Shown here piece by piece: positions 1-7,425 of a stretch of 64,000 nt of DNA. A program made the translations under genes and the position numbers. Source of the DNA: FEN-1297 sp963834015. GTDB lineage: Bacteria; Bacteroidota; Ignavibacteria; Ignavibacteriales; Ignavibacteriaceae. The notes under the pieces were generated by a model. The model saw only the letters and a program-made list of their open reading frames with translations. It was not told where the DNA came from and did no database searches. How positions within the stretch are numbered: position 1 is the first letter of the stretch; each line of letters begins with the position of its first letter. The DNA lies in NCBI GenBank assembly GCA_963834015.1, contig CAWIAG010000004.1, positions 1,178,001-1,242,000 of the forward strand, written 5' to 3'.

Positions 1-110
1 ATGAAAAGATTTTCGGGACAATGGCATTGGGTTATCCGGCAGTAAAGTTCAGCAATAAAGTAACCGGTAAAAAAATGCCGGTTCAATGGATTGAAAAGGA
101 TTCAAATTAA
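1..110 (+). CDS. C-terminal end of a nitroreductase-like protein (partial)
   Basis: The frame starting at base 3 is open from the window edge to a TAA at 108-110 and gives about 35 residues. It contains the phrase MALGYPAVKF followed by basic residues and a terminal VQWIEKDSN. Nitroreductase-family proteins of Bacteroidota, including ferredoxin-linked ones, commonly end with a GYP-x-[VY]-K-[FY] phrase, a basic stretch and a short W-containing tail, so I read this as the tail of such an FMN enzyme. No catalytic or flavin-binding residues are visible because the body of the gene lies outside the window. The ATG at base 1 is in another frame and closes after 14 codons, so it is not a start. Confidence 0.5.
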   Translation, partial: EKIFGTMALGYPAVKFSNKVTGKKMPVQWIEKDSN

Positions 111-740
111 ATCGTCTGAACTACCGTAGGGACAAGCGCTGATTTGATTGATTTCAATAATTAATTATGATTTATATTTTCTGTTTGCCGGAATCATTTC
201 TTTTTATCCCGGTTCCCAGCCTCCGGTCCCCAAAATAATATTCCCTCTTGCTGCGCAACTATGTGGGGAGAACCCCCTGTCCCGCCGAGTTAGTGGGTCA
301 GTCTCTATAAAATAAATATCAAGATAAAAATTGAGTGCGATTACGGTTTATGGGGATGACAGGTAACACCTATCCCCATGGTAACCTGTCAGCTAAGTAC
401 TTATAATATAGATAGTTAATAAAAATTATAATTTTCATTTTTTGTGCAAAAACGGGAGGAAAAACACAAAATAATATCAAAAAATGGGCTGAAAAATGCA
501 TGCAAAAACCAGGTAAACTATTGAAAACAAATAACTTAACTTTTTGGTGTGGGGGATTCAATATTTCCAGGTCAATATCAAATAACTTATTAAAAATATA
601 TCATTTAATCTTTTCGGAGCATTAGGAAAGCCGTTATTTAACAATCTAAGTGCAAATAAAATAAACATTTAGTGTATTCTGCAAGCAATGTATAAAAAAG
701 CCGGGCTGATCATACTGAAGTTTCTCCAATAATATTTAAA

Positions 741-1047
741 GTAGCCCCGGCATTTATACCGGGGATCCCTAAATTACAAAACATGTTCGGCTTCAGCCAA
801 AATGATATGAAAAATGTGGCTTGAACAATAGGCTCATCCGCTCCGCAGGGTGTTGCAAATAGCCCCGGCTTTTGGCATGGCCATTCCTATGGAATAAGCC
901 GAGGGTAATTTATTGAAGCAGGGTTCGGCTTTTCCGCCCGAGGCGGATGAGCCTTTGGCTCAAGCAAACAAAAAAGAACGCAACAATGGACTAAAGTCCT
1001 AAGGTTTTGTTGAATTTACCCATCCCCGACTTAAAAGTCGGGGCTAC
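741..1047. repeat. MITE-like composite element, longest copy
   Basis: The left end (741-766) is a GTAGCCCCGG...CCGGGGAT hairpin and the right end (1021-1047) is the same hairpin inverted (ATCCCCGAC...GTCGGGGCTAC). The interior carries a GGCTTCAGCC-type block and a TTTGGCTCAAGCAAACAAAA block. The left half aligns with the reverse complement of 23601-23734, and the right half with the reverse complement of 20576-20680 and 27530-27598. That mosaic pattern suggests a non-autonomous element family rather than chance palindromes. No coding frame lies inside. Confidence 0.75.
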
Positions 1048-1547
1048 TTAAAAAATATTAATATTTACATAACTTCAGTTAATAACTTAATTATAAGAAG
1101 CGGGTAAGCTGCAGCTTTCCCGCTCATAAATTTATTCATTAGTTATACCGTATGTATTTCAATACGTCGAACAGAATGTCAAAGAAACAATTTGGTTTAT
1201 TTCTTCAAACAGATTTCCCGGAAACAAATGGAAAACGATAGCGGAGTAAATATCCCTGACAATCCCTTACGATCACGGCTGCAAAAATAAATAATTTAGT
1301 AAATAGAAAAACCTGTTTTTTTTGCCAGATAAATATTAATAAGTATAGTATGAGGTCAGCGAATTAGTATATTATGGATTAACACGAATTAGGACGAATT
1401 CACACGAATTTCAATAATATGAAATTAACTAAATTTTAATGAATTTTCATCACTCCGAACCTGACTGCCGGTTGGCAGGGTGGGTAAACAGGTGTATGAT
1501 TTATGTAACTTAACATTGTACAATATTTTTTCGGTCTTCAAAATAAA

Positions 1548-1578
1548 GTCCCTTCTTGGGAGGGGTGAAGGGGTGGGT
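1548..1578. repeat. GC-rich dispersed repeat (GGGAGGGGTGAAGGGGTGGG type)
   Basis: A CCCTTCTTGGGAGGGGTG-type sequence followed by AAGGGGTGGGT. A close relative lies at 24070-24100, and a related CCCCTCTC hairpin at 25666-25688. Similar sequences are scattered in Bacteroidota and Ignavibacteria genomes. Function unknown. Confidence 0.5.
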
Positions 1579-1685
1579 AAGAGGGCGTATAATTTTAGTA
1601 TCTTAACATTATGCAATTTTTTTTTCCCCGGCCTCTCATTTCCGGTCTCCGTATCGCATTCCCCTTGAAAATCTACTTTTAAAGA

Positions 1686-1771
1686 ATTAGTTTAAATCTA
1701 CATTTTCAGCGCCGCTGTGTGAAAAGAAGTTGGGAGGAGATGAGAGAGGGCAAGGACATGCATAATGAGAT
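1686..1771 (+). repeat. Direct repeat preceding accessory gene 1 (copy 1)
   Basis: The block from TTTAAATCTACATTTTCAGC to GGCAAGGACATG is closely matched at 4213-4300, including TTTTCAGCGCC, CTGTGT, TTGGGAGGAGA and AAGGACATG in the same order and spacing. Each copy lies upstream of an unrelated accessory gene (start 1873; open frame from 4426). It may be a shared leader or promoter, or a recombination boundary between gene cassettes. Confidence 0.65.
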
Positions 1772-1872
1772 ACAAAAAAATATTAATTAAACATATTCTA
1801 ATAGGTTAGTAGGATAATATCAGGATCGAAATATTTTGGAGAGATTAGTTAATTTTAAAATATTTTAATATT

Positions 1873-2394
1873 ATGAAAAATATCACAACCTTTAAAGCGG
1901 TTTGTTCTTCTGGAATCGTTATACCAGATGCAAAATCGGTTACGGCTTTATCATTAATATTTGATAAGGTATATCTACCAAGTAATATTGAATTTATAAA
2001 AGAATTTTCAAGAAAATATATAATTATTCCTAACAAATCGACTAATAATTCTAAAGTTTCATTTATCATTCATGATGAACAAGGTAATATTGCAGATCCT
2101 TTTCAAGAGCTTAATGATAATCGAAAAGGAATTGCTATTAATTATCTAAACTTAGCTGTTCAGTTTTCTTTTTTTTATGGTTTGCTCTATGGTGAAGTAT
2201 TTGAGACGAATATATTTCCAAATAATTCGCCTTTCGATGTGAAAGTGATTAAAAAAGGTAAACCCGGTAAAAAAAATTCATACAATATAAAACTTAATCC
2301 AATGAAATTAATTGAAGGAGACGACGCCGACCTTTTTAGTGATTTAGTTTCAAATGGATATGTTCCATTAGTTAACTATAGTGAACCCCAAAAA
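1873..2394 (+). pseudogene. Unknown protein, N-terminal half (split by an IS3 element)
   Basis: From ATG at 1873 the frame gives 174 residues before the insertion sequence begins. It then runs 13 codons into the element and stops at 2436. I do not recognise the family. The first 60 residues are rich in beta-prone and aliphatic residues (IFDKVYLPSNIEFI), with no signal peptide and no membrane segment. The reading frame resumes, in phase, at 3615 after the element. Removing 2395-3614 restores one open frame of about 364 codons, so the gene was intact until recently. AT content is higher than in the housekeeping genes further on, which suggests acquired DNA. The copy is very probably inactive as it stands. 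Confidence 0.7.
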
Positions 2395-2452
2395 CTGGAC
2401 AAAAATTTAAGGTGGAAAAATCTTAAATTTATATAAGCCAAAGGAGGCTAAT

Positions 2453-2743
2453 ATGTCAACAAGAAGAAAAAGCTACAGCAGCGAACTCAAAGCAAAAATA
2501 GCTTTAGAAGCAATTAAGGGGTTCACAAGCATAAATGATATTGCAAAAGAGTATAAAGTTCACCCGAATCAAATCAGCCAATGGAAGAAACAGTTGATTG
2601 AAATTCTGCCTTCCGTTTTTGATAACCCCCGTGGACCGAAAACCGATGGAAGTTCGGAGTTGGTAGACCAGTTGTACCGGCAGATCGGCAAACTCCAGGT
2701 TGAGGTGGACTGGTTAAAAAAAAAGTACGAGCCATTCAGTTGA
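2453..2743 (+). CDS. IS3-family transposase OrfA (helix-turn-helix)
   Basis: 96 residues. The N-terminal part (about 5-55) is a homeodomain-like helix-turn-helix of the transposase 8 type, with KAKIALEAIKG, then INDIAKEYKVHPNQISQWKK. The C-terminal part is a leucine-zipper-like segment ending VEVDWLKKKYEPFS. It binds the IS ends and is normally fused to OrfB by programmed frameshifting. The frame ends at 2741-2743, shortly after a run of nine A at 2716-2724, which is the likely slip site. The ribosome site AAAGGAGG lies 5-6 bases before the ATG. Confidence 0.9.
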   Translation: MSTRRKSYSSELKAKIALEAIKGFTSINDIAKEYKVHPNQISQWKKQLIEILPSVFDNPRGPKTDGSSELVDQLYRQIGKLQVEVDWLKKKYEPFS

Positions 2744-3572
2744 AACTCTCAAAGGGCTCATAGAGCCCGGTTATGACTATCTCAGCATAACTGAGCAATG
2801 TTCCTTGATAAATTTACCTCGTTCGAGTTATTACTTTGAACCGTTAGGTATAACGGACGAAGATCTCGAAATAATGAAACGGATGGATAAAATATATACA
2901 GATTGTCCTTTTTACGGTTACAGAAAAATAACCCAGGAGTTCAGAAATCATGGAGAAATATATAATCATAAACGGATACTCAGATTGATGCAAATAATGG
3001 GAATACAGGCACTTACACCGAAAGTAAATCTTAGCAAACCTAATAAGGATCATCTGATATTTCCTTACTTGCTGCGAAATGTAAGCATAACAAAAACAAA
3101 TCAGGTATGGAGTACAGATATTACATATATCCCGATGTATAAAAACTTTGCTTATCTTGTTGCAGTAATGGACTGGTTCAGTAAATATGTCCTGTCTTGG
3201 GAAATATCCAACAGTCTTGATGTTCATTTCTGTCTCAGCGCTCTTGATAAAGCATTAAGGTCAGGTAAACCGGAAATATTCAACACCGACCAGGGCAGCC
3301 AGTTTACCAGCTTGAGTTTTGTCAACAAAGTACTGGACAACAAGATAAAATTAAGTATGGATTCTAAGGGCAGAGCTTTAGATAATATTTTCATAGAACG
3401 ATTATGGAGAAGCTTAAAATATGAGGACATTTACCTGAAGGAATATCGGACTATTACGGAACTGTTTGAAGGAATGAAAAATTATTTCTATTTTTATAAC
3501 AACAAAAGAATGCATCAGTCTCTGAAATATAAAACACCGGCTGATATATTCTTAAATAATAAATATAATTAA
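2718..3572 (+). CDS. IS3-family transposase OrfB (DDE integrase)
   Basis: The frame is open from 2718. The first usable start is TTG at 2805, but conserved N-terminal residues (LKGLIEPGYDYLSI, then the HTH_21-like PRSSYYF) are encoded upstream of it. Translation therefore probably enters by frameshifting from OrfA. The integrase core shows the three catalytic acids in WSTDITYIPM, FNTDQGSQFTS and IERLWRSLKYEDIYL. The end is typical for the family (MHQSLKYKTPADIF). OrfB lies in the +1 (or -2) frame relative to OrfA, whereas IS3 elements usually use -1. Either slippage is unusual here or a small indel has separated the two frames. The catalytic region is undamaged. Confidence 0.85.
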   Translation, partial: KKSTSHSVETLKGLIEPGYDYLSITEQCSLINLPRSSYYFEPLGITDEDLEIMKRMDKIYTDCPFYGYRKITQEFRNHGEIYNHKRILRLMQIMGIQALTPKVNLSKPNKDHLIFPYLLRNVSITKTNQVWSTDITYIPMYKNFAYLVAVMDWFSKYVLSWEISNSLDVHFCLSALDKALRSGKPEIFNTDQGSQFTSLSFVNKVLDNKIKLSMDSKGRALDNIFIERLWRSLKYEDIYLKEYRTITELFEGMKNYFYFYNNKRMHQSLKYKTPADIFLNNKYN

Positions 3573-3614
3573 TGCCTAATTTATCCACCTTAAATTATGG
3601 AAAAACCTGTCTAG

Positions 3615-4187
3615 CTGAAGGGGTTCAGCATAAACAATATTAATATTTATCATACTTCAAATTATAAAATTAAAGAAACAACTGCAAAAACTTTGGCAGC
3701 GTTACTTGCGATGAAAGCAGTTGAATTAGTTCTTCCTGATGTGAAAGCAGTTGAACCAGAATTAATTTTAGAAGCAAGACAAAAATTAATTAATCATCTC
3801 CCTCCTTTTTGGTCATCTATGTTAAAATTATCTATTGAATTAAAAAAATGTATACATGATTGTAAAGATAACGAGGAAGTAATAAGAGAAGGTAGTGAAC
3901 TTGTTGATACAATAGTTCGTCCGGCGTTAATTGATCTAAATAAAAAAATAGAGTTAGAGAGAAAAAATTGGTTTTATAAAATATTAGAACCAATTGGCAA
4001 GACAATTAGATTATTTATTGGTCATCCGGGATTAACAATTCAAGAACTAATGACAAGTTCATTATTGCTGAGTACAGAAGTAGCTTCGAATACAATAAAT
4101 AATATGCGAGTAATTGATAAACTTCAAAGTGATTCTGGATTAACATATTTAATGGAATTAAATAAGGTAATTACAAAGTATAGCTAA
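3615..4187 (+). pseudogene. Unknown protein, C-terminal half (split by an IS3 element)
   Basis: The frame is open from the IS edge to a TAA at 4185-4187 and gives 190 residues. No ATG lies near its beginning; a TTG at 3693 could start a 164-residue fragment. The content is mostly amphipathic helices (KAVELVLPDVKAVEPELILEA, ELKKCIHDCKDNEEVIREG). It continues the gene begun at 1873 in the same phase. No family recognised. A possible in-frame restart would give only a truncated product. Confidence 0.7.
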
Positions 4188-4212
4188 AGCCTTTGGAAAT
4201 GGACTATTAAAA

Positions 4213-4300
4213 AATAAGTTTAAATCAATATTTTCAGCGCCACTGTGTAAAATGAACTTGGGAGGAGAGAAGAAAGCTTAAGGACATGAATAAGAATTTA
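4213..4300 (+). repeat. Direct repeat preceding accessory gene 2 (copy 2)
   Basis: Second copy of the block at 1686-1771. It sits 25 bases after the stop of the split gene and about 130 bases before the open frame of the RipA-like gene. The best-conserved words are TTTTCAGCGCC, CTGTGT, TTGGGAGGAGA and AAGGACATG. Confidence 0.65.
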
Positions 4301-4425
4301 AAAATATTATTGAAATAATATTGGCGATATCCTGTTCGGAAATCATTAGAGAAGGTTAGGTAATAATTTTGAAGGCACAAAATTTTTTGGTCGAAATAAC
4401 ATTATTTAATAATATAAAATTATAA

Positions 4426-5118
4426 GCTATTTCAGAAGAAAATGAAATAAAAACTAAAGGTGATTATGGCTCGACATTAAATCCTGATAAAATACCAGTT
4501 GAAGGAACCGCAGACGATATTGCTTCAAGGCGATTAAACGAAATATTAGATATCCGAAAATTTGAAATAGATCTTTATTGGAAGAGAGCAACATATTTTT
4601 GGACTTTTATTTCTGCCGCTTTAGCCGGTTATGGTTTGACTGTTACTGCTAAGGAGGCTAATCAAGAAAACATGGTGAGATTTCAGTTCTTGATTATTTG
4701 CCTCGGACTTGTTTTTTCATTTGCATGGTATTTAGTAAATAAAGGAAGTAAGTTCTGGCAAGAAAATTGGGAAAAGCATATTGATATGACTGAGGATAGT
4801 GTGATAGGACCGCTATACAAGACAACTATTAGCAAAGAAAGCTATTCATCATTCTGGGTTCCCACAAAGGCTTATGCTGCTTCAGTTTCAAAAATAAATC
4901 AAATATTGAGTCTTTTTGTATTTTTAATTTGGTTGGGAATATTAATAAATCCTTTTGTTTCTCAAAAGTTAATTCTCTTCAATAGATTTGATTTTTATTT
5001 TACTTTAATTGGTGTGGTAACATTTTCTGCAATTATTTATCTAGCGATCGGTACTCAAATAAGTAATAATGATACAATTATTCATTTTGATAAAAGAAAA
5101 ATAGTTGACAAATATTAG
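4426..5118 (+). CDS. RipA-like membrane protein, no standard start codon
   Basis: The frame is open from just after a TAA at 4423-4425 to a TAA at 5116-5118. Residues such as FEIDLYWKRATYFWTFISAA, then FWQENWEKHID and GPLYKTTI, are typical of a family annotated as RipA-like octameric membrane proteins. Membrane segments lie around ATYFWTFISAALAGYGLTV, FQFLIICLGLVFSFAWYLV, ILSLFVFLIWLGILI and FYFTLIGVVTFSAIIYLAI. The conserved part begins well upstream of the first TTG (4636), so that TTG is not the natural start. No ATG, GTG or TTG lies in frame between 4426 and the conserved domain; only an ATT at 4429 is available. The 5' end is therefore either degraded or uses a rare start. Family assignment is from memory. 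Confidence 0.6.
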   Translation, partial: AISEENEIKTKGDYGSTLNPDKIPVEGTADDIASRRLNEILDIRKFEIDLYWKRATYFWTFISAALAGYGLTVTAKEANQENMVRFQFLIICLGLVFSFAWYLVNKGSKFWQENWEKHIDMTEDSVIGPLYKTTISKESYSSFWVPTKAYAASVSKINQILSLFVFLIWLGILINPFVSQKLILFNRFDFYFTLIGVVTFSAIIYLAIGTQISNNDTIIHFDKRKIVDKY

Positions 5119-5224
5119 TTGAATAAAACTATTTTGATAAATATTGATATTAGCTTTTCATTATTTATTATATGCGAGATCTGAGTTCATAAACGAGTTC
5201 ATAATCTAAATAAAAGAGGCAAAA

Positions 5225-6073
5225 ATGTTGCTCCCAATAGTTGTTGGGGCTGTATCTACTATTATTGTTTATATTTTTTATAAACTTGAAAAAAGCAACA
5301 CTAAATGGAATAGAAAAGCTGCATTATTCCAAACTATTGGTGTTGTTTTGGCATCAGTTTTTGCTGTGTATTCTATACAATCAGCAAACGAAGGAACTAA
5401 TCAGACTATAAATGAAATAAAAAGGCTTTTTAATACATCAAAAAATTTAAGCGATCAATTCGAAAAACTTTCTTTTAATTTGAGCACAATGCCAAGCAAA
5501 CTAGAAGATTTCTCCGGAAAATTAATCAAGCTGGATTCTATTGTTGATAAACAACAAACTAATATTTCTTCTAATCTCCAAAACTTCAAAAATTCGATTT
5601 CGGATTTTGACCGTAGCTTATCAGTGTATCGAAATTCAATTAACGATTATAGTTCGCAATTATCAAAAATTGTTACCGCTACCGATTCACAACTTGTAAT
5701 CTGGAAGGAACAGCAAGCAATAGTTAAAAAGGAATATTCTAGGAGACCTATATTAAGTATTGAACCAGAAAAATGTACTAAAAATGATTCCGTTTTCACC
5801 ATTGAAGGAATTATTTTAGTAAACAATGGTGATATAGAGGCGAATTTAAAAGCTATATTATTAAATGTTAAAACAAAAGATGTAATTAGTGTGGATAATG
5901 TGATAACTAAGAAGTCGTCAACTGAACGTGATATGGATATCTACATAATAGATTGTAAAAATTTATCTCCAACTAGTCAGGTAGCGCAACACGATAGTAA
6001 TGAGTTTAATCAATTTAAAATTGTATTAAAGTCGACCAAGAACTTAAAAAAACTTATGGCTTATCAAATCTAA
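5225..6073 (+). CDS. Unknown membrane-anchored coiled-coil protein
   Basis: 282 residues from ATG at 5225, preceded by AAAGAGGCAAAA. Two hydrophobic segments are at about 4-19 and 34-52. A long stretch (about 60-170) follows with heptad-like spacing, rich in S, N, K and Q (KLEDFSGKLIKLDSIVDKQQ, ISSNLQNFKNSISDFDRSL), and a compact C-terminal beta-rich part (about 175-282, SIEPEKCTKNDSVFTIEGII). This layout suggests a short membrane anchor, a spacer coiled coil and a folded cytoplasmic or periplasmic domain. No family recognised. It lies 106 bp after the RipA-like gene in the same direction and may be co-transcribed with it. Composition is AT-rich like its neighbours in the accessory island. 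Confidence 0.6.
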   Translation: MLLPIVVGAVSTIIVYIFYKLEKSNTKWNRKAALFQTIGVVLASVFAVYSIQSANEGTNQTINEIKRLFNTSKNLSDQFEKLSFNLSTMPSKLEDFSGKLIKLDSIVDKQQTNISSNLQNFKNSISDFDRSLSVYRNSINDYSSQLSKIVTATDSQLVIWKEQQAIVKKEYSRRPILSIEPEKCTKNDSVFTIEGIILVNNGDIEANLKAILLNVKTKDVISVDNVITKKSSTERDMDIYIIDCKNLSPTSQVAQHDSNEFNQFKIVLKSTKNLKKLMAYQI

Positions 6074-6271
6074 TTTCATATTCAATAAGATATCAAAGCC
6101 AGTACTCCAGTGAACCAATTAAAGGATTTATAAATTGCAAATAATCAAAATAAACAATTCGAATAATGACCAGTTCCATATTTGATTCCATAAATAATCC
6201 CATTAATTATCTTTGCGGAATAAATAATTGATTAATCAATCCAAAATTGAAACTTAAACTCAAACACGTAA

Positions 6272-6400
6272 AAGGATAATGGAATTAATAAAATAATTGA
6301 AAAAAGTATCCGCAGCAAAAAAAATCCGAGTTTTACTACTGCCTATATCTTTGGGTATTATACTAAAAATATGCAGAGGCCAACTAATGCATTGGTATAA
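6272..6400 (+). pseudogene. Fossil of an MNT-domain antitoxin gene (5' part)
   Basis: About 120 bp align with the start of the intact MNT gene at 9835. In the MNT frame it reads KDNGINKIIEKS, then PSFTTAYIFGYYTKNMQRPT, then NALV and a stop. The start ATG has become AAG, the catalytic GS has become GY, and the SDID metal-binding residues are replaced by NALV and a stop. It is a decayed fragment and cannot make a functional antitoxin. It lies directly before the left direct repeat of the restriction-modification cassette, so an older HEPN/MNT pair was probably disrupted here. Confidence 0.8.
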
Positions 6401-6431
6401 ATTGACTTTCTCTAAAAAAAGCAGAATTACA

Positions 6432-6680
6432 TTTTTTAGTGGTCTTAACCCTTTGTAAAAAATCTAAAAAATTATTATTACAGCAACTGTCTTTCTTCTC
6501 CGGTCTCCGTCCTGCCGCCTCCGGCCTCCATTCTTTAACAGTCAATTTTAAAAATGAAAATAATAAATCTGATAAATTATTTAACTCCGGTGTGGATATT
6601 TTTCTCTTGCAAAAAAAAAACAGTAGATTTAAAAAATTAAATTCCTTAAATTCGCATCCGTAAAATCTGAAAAACCTTTT
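6432..6680 (+). repeat. Direct repeat left of the restriction-modification pair
   Basis: About 240 bp matching 8330-8568 in the same orientation. Shared landmarks in order are TGTAAAAAATC, GTCTTTCTTC, CCGGTCTCCG, CTGCCGCCTCCGG, TTCTTTAACA, ACAGTAGATTTAAAAAATTA and TTAAATTCGCATCCGTAAAA. Divergence is moderate with small indels. The two copies bracket the restriction and methyltransferase genes closely. Confidence 0.85.
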
Positions 6681-6792
6681 TCTGAGCGAACTAGTTAACT
6701 GCAACTCCCGTTATCCCCATAAAAATTCTGTGAACAAGTATTAATAAAATTGATTATCTTTATAAAATAAATTCAAACAAAAGCGGTATCTT

Positions 6793-7425
6793 ATGGATGA
6801 CAGAATTCTGGAGCTATTCAACAATTCAGAAATCAGTAAGAAAATTCAAAGAAAACTTCCAAAACTATTTCAGCTTGCTGAGCTTGAAAGTCAAAGAGCC
6901 GGTAAAATAGGAATGGAAGTAGGGTCAGTCAGAGAAAAAATAATTGTTTCTTTACTTATTTATAAATTCGGTGAAGAAAATGTTGAAACTGAAATTCCTA
7001 TAACAGAACCGGAAGTTGATGTAAAATTATTTGGTAACCCAATATCTATTAAAACTAAAAGTGGAAATAGTCTTTCCGGTTTAAAAATCAGTTGGACTGT
7101 TGATGCTCAAACTGCAGATGAATTTAAAAATAACTATTATCCTTCATGTGATATGATTTATGTACAAGTAAATTGGGGCAGAATTGGTAGATTGTATTAT
7201 TTTCCGAAGGATGTTCAAAGAGAAGTTCTTAATTTAATGGGAAAAGAAAATTACATTAAGTTACCAAGTTTGGGTACTAATCCACGCGGGGTAGAAATTA
7301 CTTCTAAAGCTTTACAAACATTGATTAATCATAAAAATTCCTATAATATTGAAATTGAATGGGAAAAAGAAGAAGTAACTTTTAATGTATTTAAAAGATG
7401 GATTGATTTATGGGAACAAGAATAA
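6793..7425 (+). CDS. Type II restriction endonuclease, possibly ThaI-like
   Basis: 210 residues from ATG at 6793. It cleaves unmodified DNA and is paired with the methyltransferase that overlaps its 3' end by 16 bases. A PD-(D/E)xK-like core is suggested by EPEVDVKLF (E74, D76) followed by ISIKTK (K87). The usual acidic residue two before the lysine is S85 here, a variation known in some restriction enzymes. The phrases KIGMEVGSVREKIIVSLLIYKF (helical) and WTVDAQTADEF, PSCDMIYVQVNWG and LPSLGTNPRGVEI recall the ThaI family, whose founder cuts CGCG. That assignment is from memory and the specificity is not proven. Gene order R then M, with tight coupling, fits a mobile type II unit. Confidence 0.7.
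   Translation: MDDRILELFNNSEISKKIQRKLPKLFQLAELESQRAGKIGMEVGSVREKIIVSLLIYKFGEENVETEIPITEPEVDVKLFGNPISIKTKSGNSLSGLKISWTVDAQTADEFKNNYYPSCDMIYVQVNWGRIGRLYYFPKDVQREVLNLMGKENYIKLPSLGTNPRGVEITSKALQTLINHKNSYNIEIEWEKEEVTFNVFKRWIDLWEQE

Larger units (their letters stand above)
111..1872. other. Long intergenic region with repeats
   Basis: No convincing gene is seen in about 1.76 kb. Short open frames here have unlikely composition. The stretch holds a MITE-like composite repeat (741-1047), a GC-rich dispersed repeat (1548-1578), low-complexity CCGG-rich blocks near 200-240 and 1625-1665, and a direct repeat just before the next gene (about 1686-1771). The region joins a conserved gene end to an AT-rich accessory island, so it may be a landing zone for mobile DNA. 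Confidence 0.6.
2395..3614 (+). mobile_element. IS3-family insertion sequence
   Basis: The element has two overlapping transposase frames and imperfect terminal inverted repeats. The left end reads CTGGACA, then ATTTAAGGTGGA. The right end, reverse-complemented, reads CTAGACAGG, then ATTTAAGGTGGA, so both an outer 7-mer and an inner 12-mer are shared. The boundaries are inferred from these ends and from in-phase continuation of the interrupted host gene on both sides. A target duplication is not clear: a CTG is present at 2395-2397 and again at 3615-3617 and could be a 3-bp duplication if the true left end is 2398. Total length is about 1.2 kb, normal for IS3. Confidence 0.85.

Noticed and set aside
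370..561. Short minus-strand frame at the window start
   Set aside because: Phenylalanine-rich, AT-driven frame without family features; probably non-coding.
1686..4320. Integron-type attC sites in the repeated leaders
   Set aside because: One copy has a GTTAGGT word near its end, but no paired core sites, no conserved imperfect palindrome and no integrase are visible.
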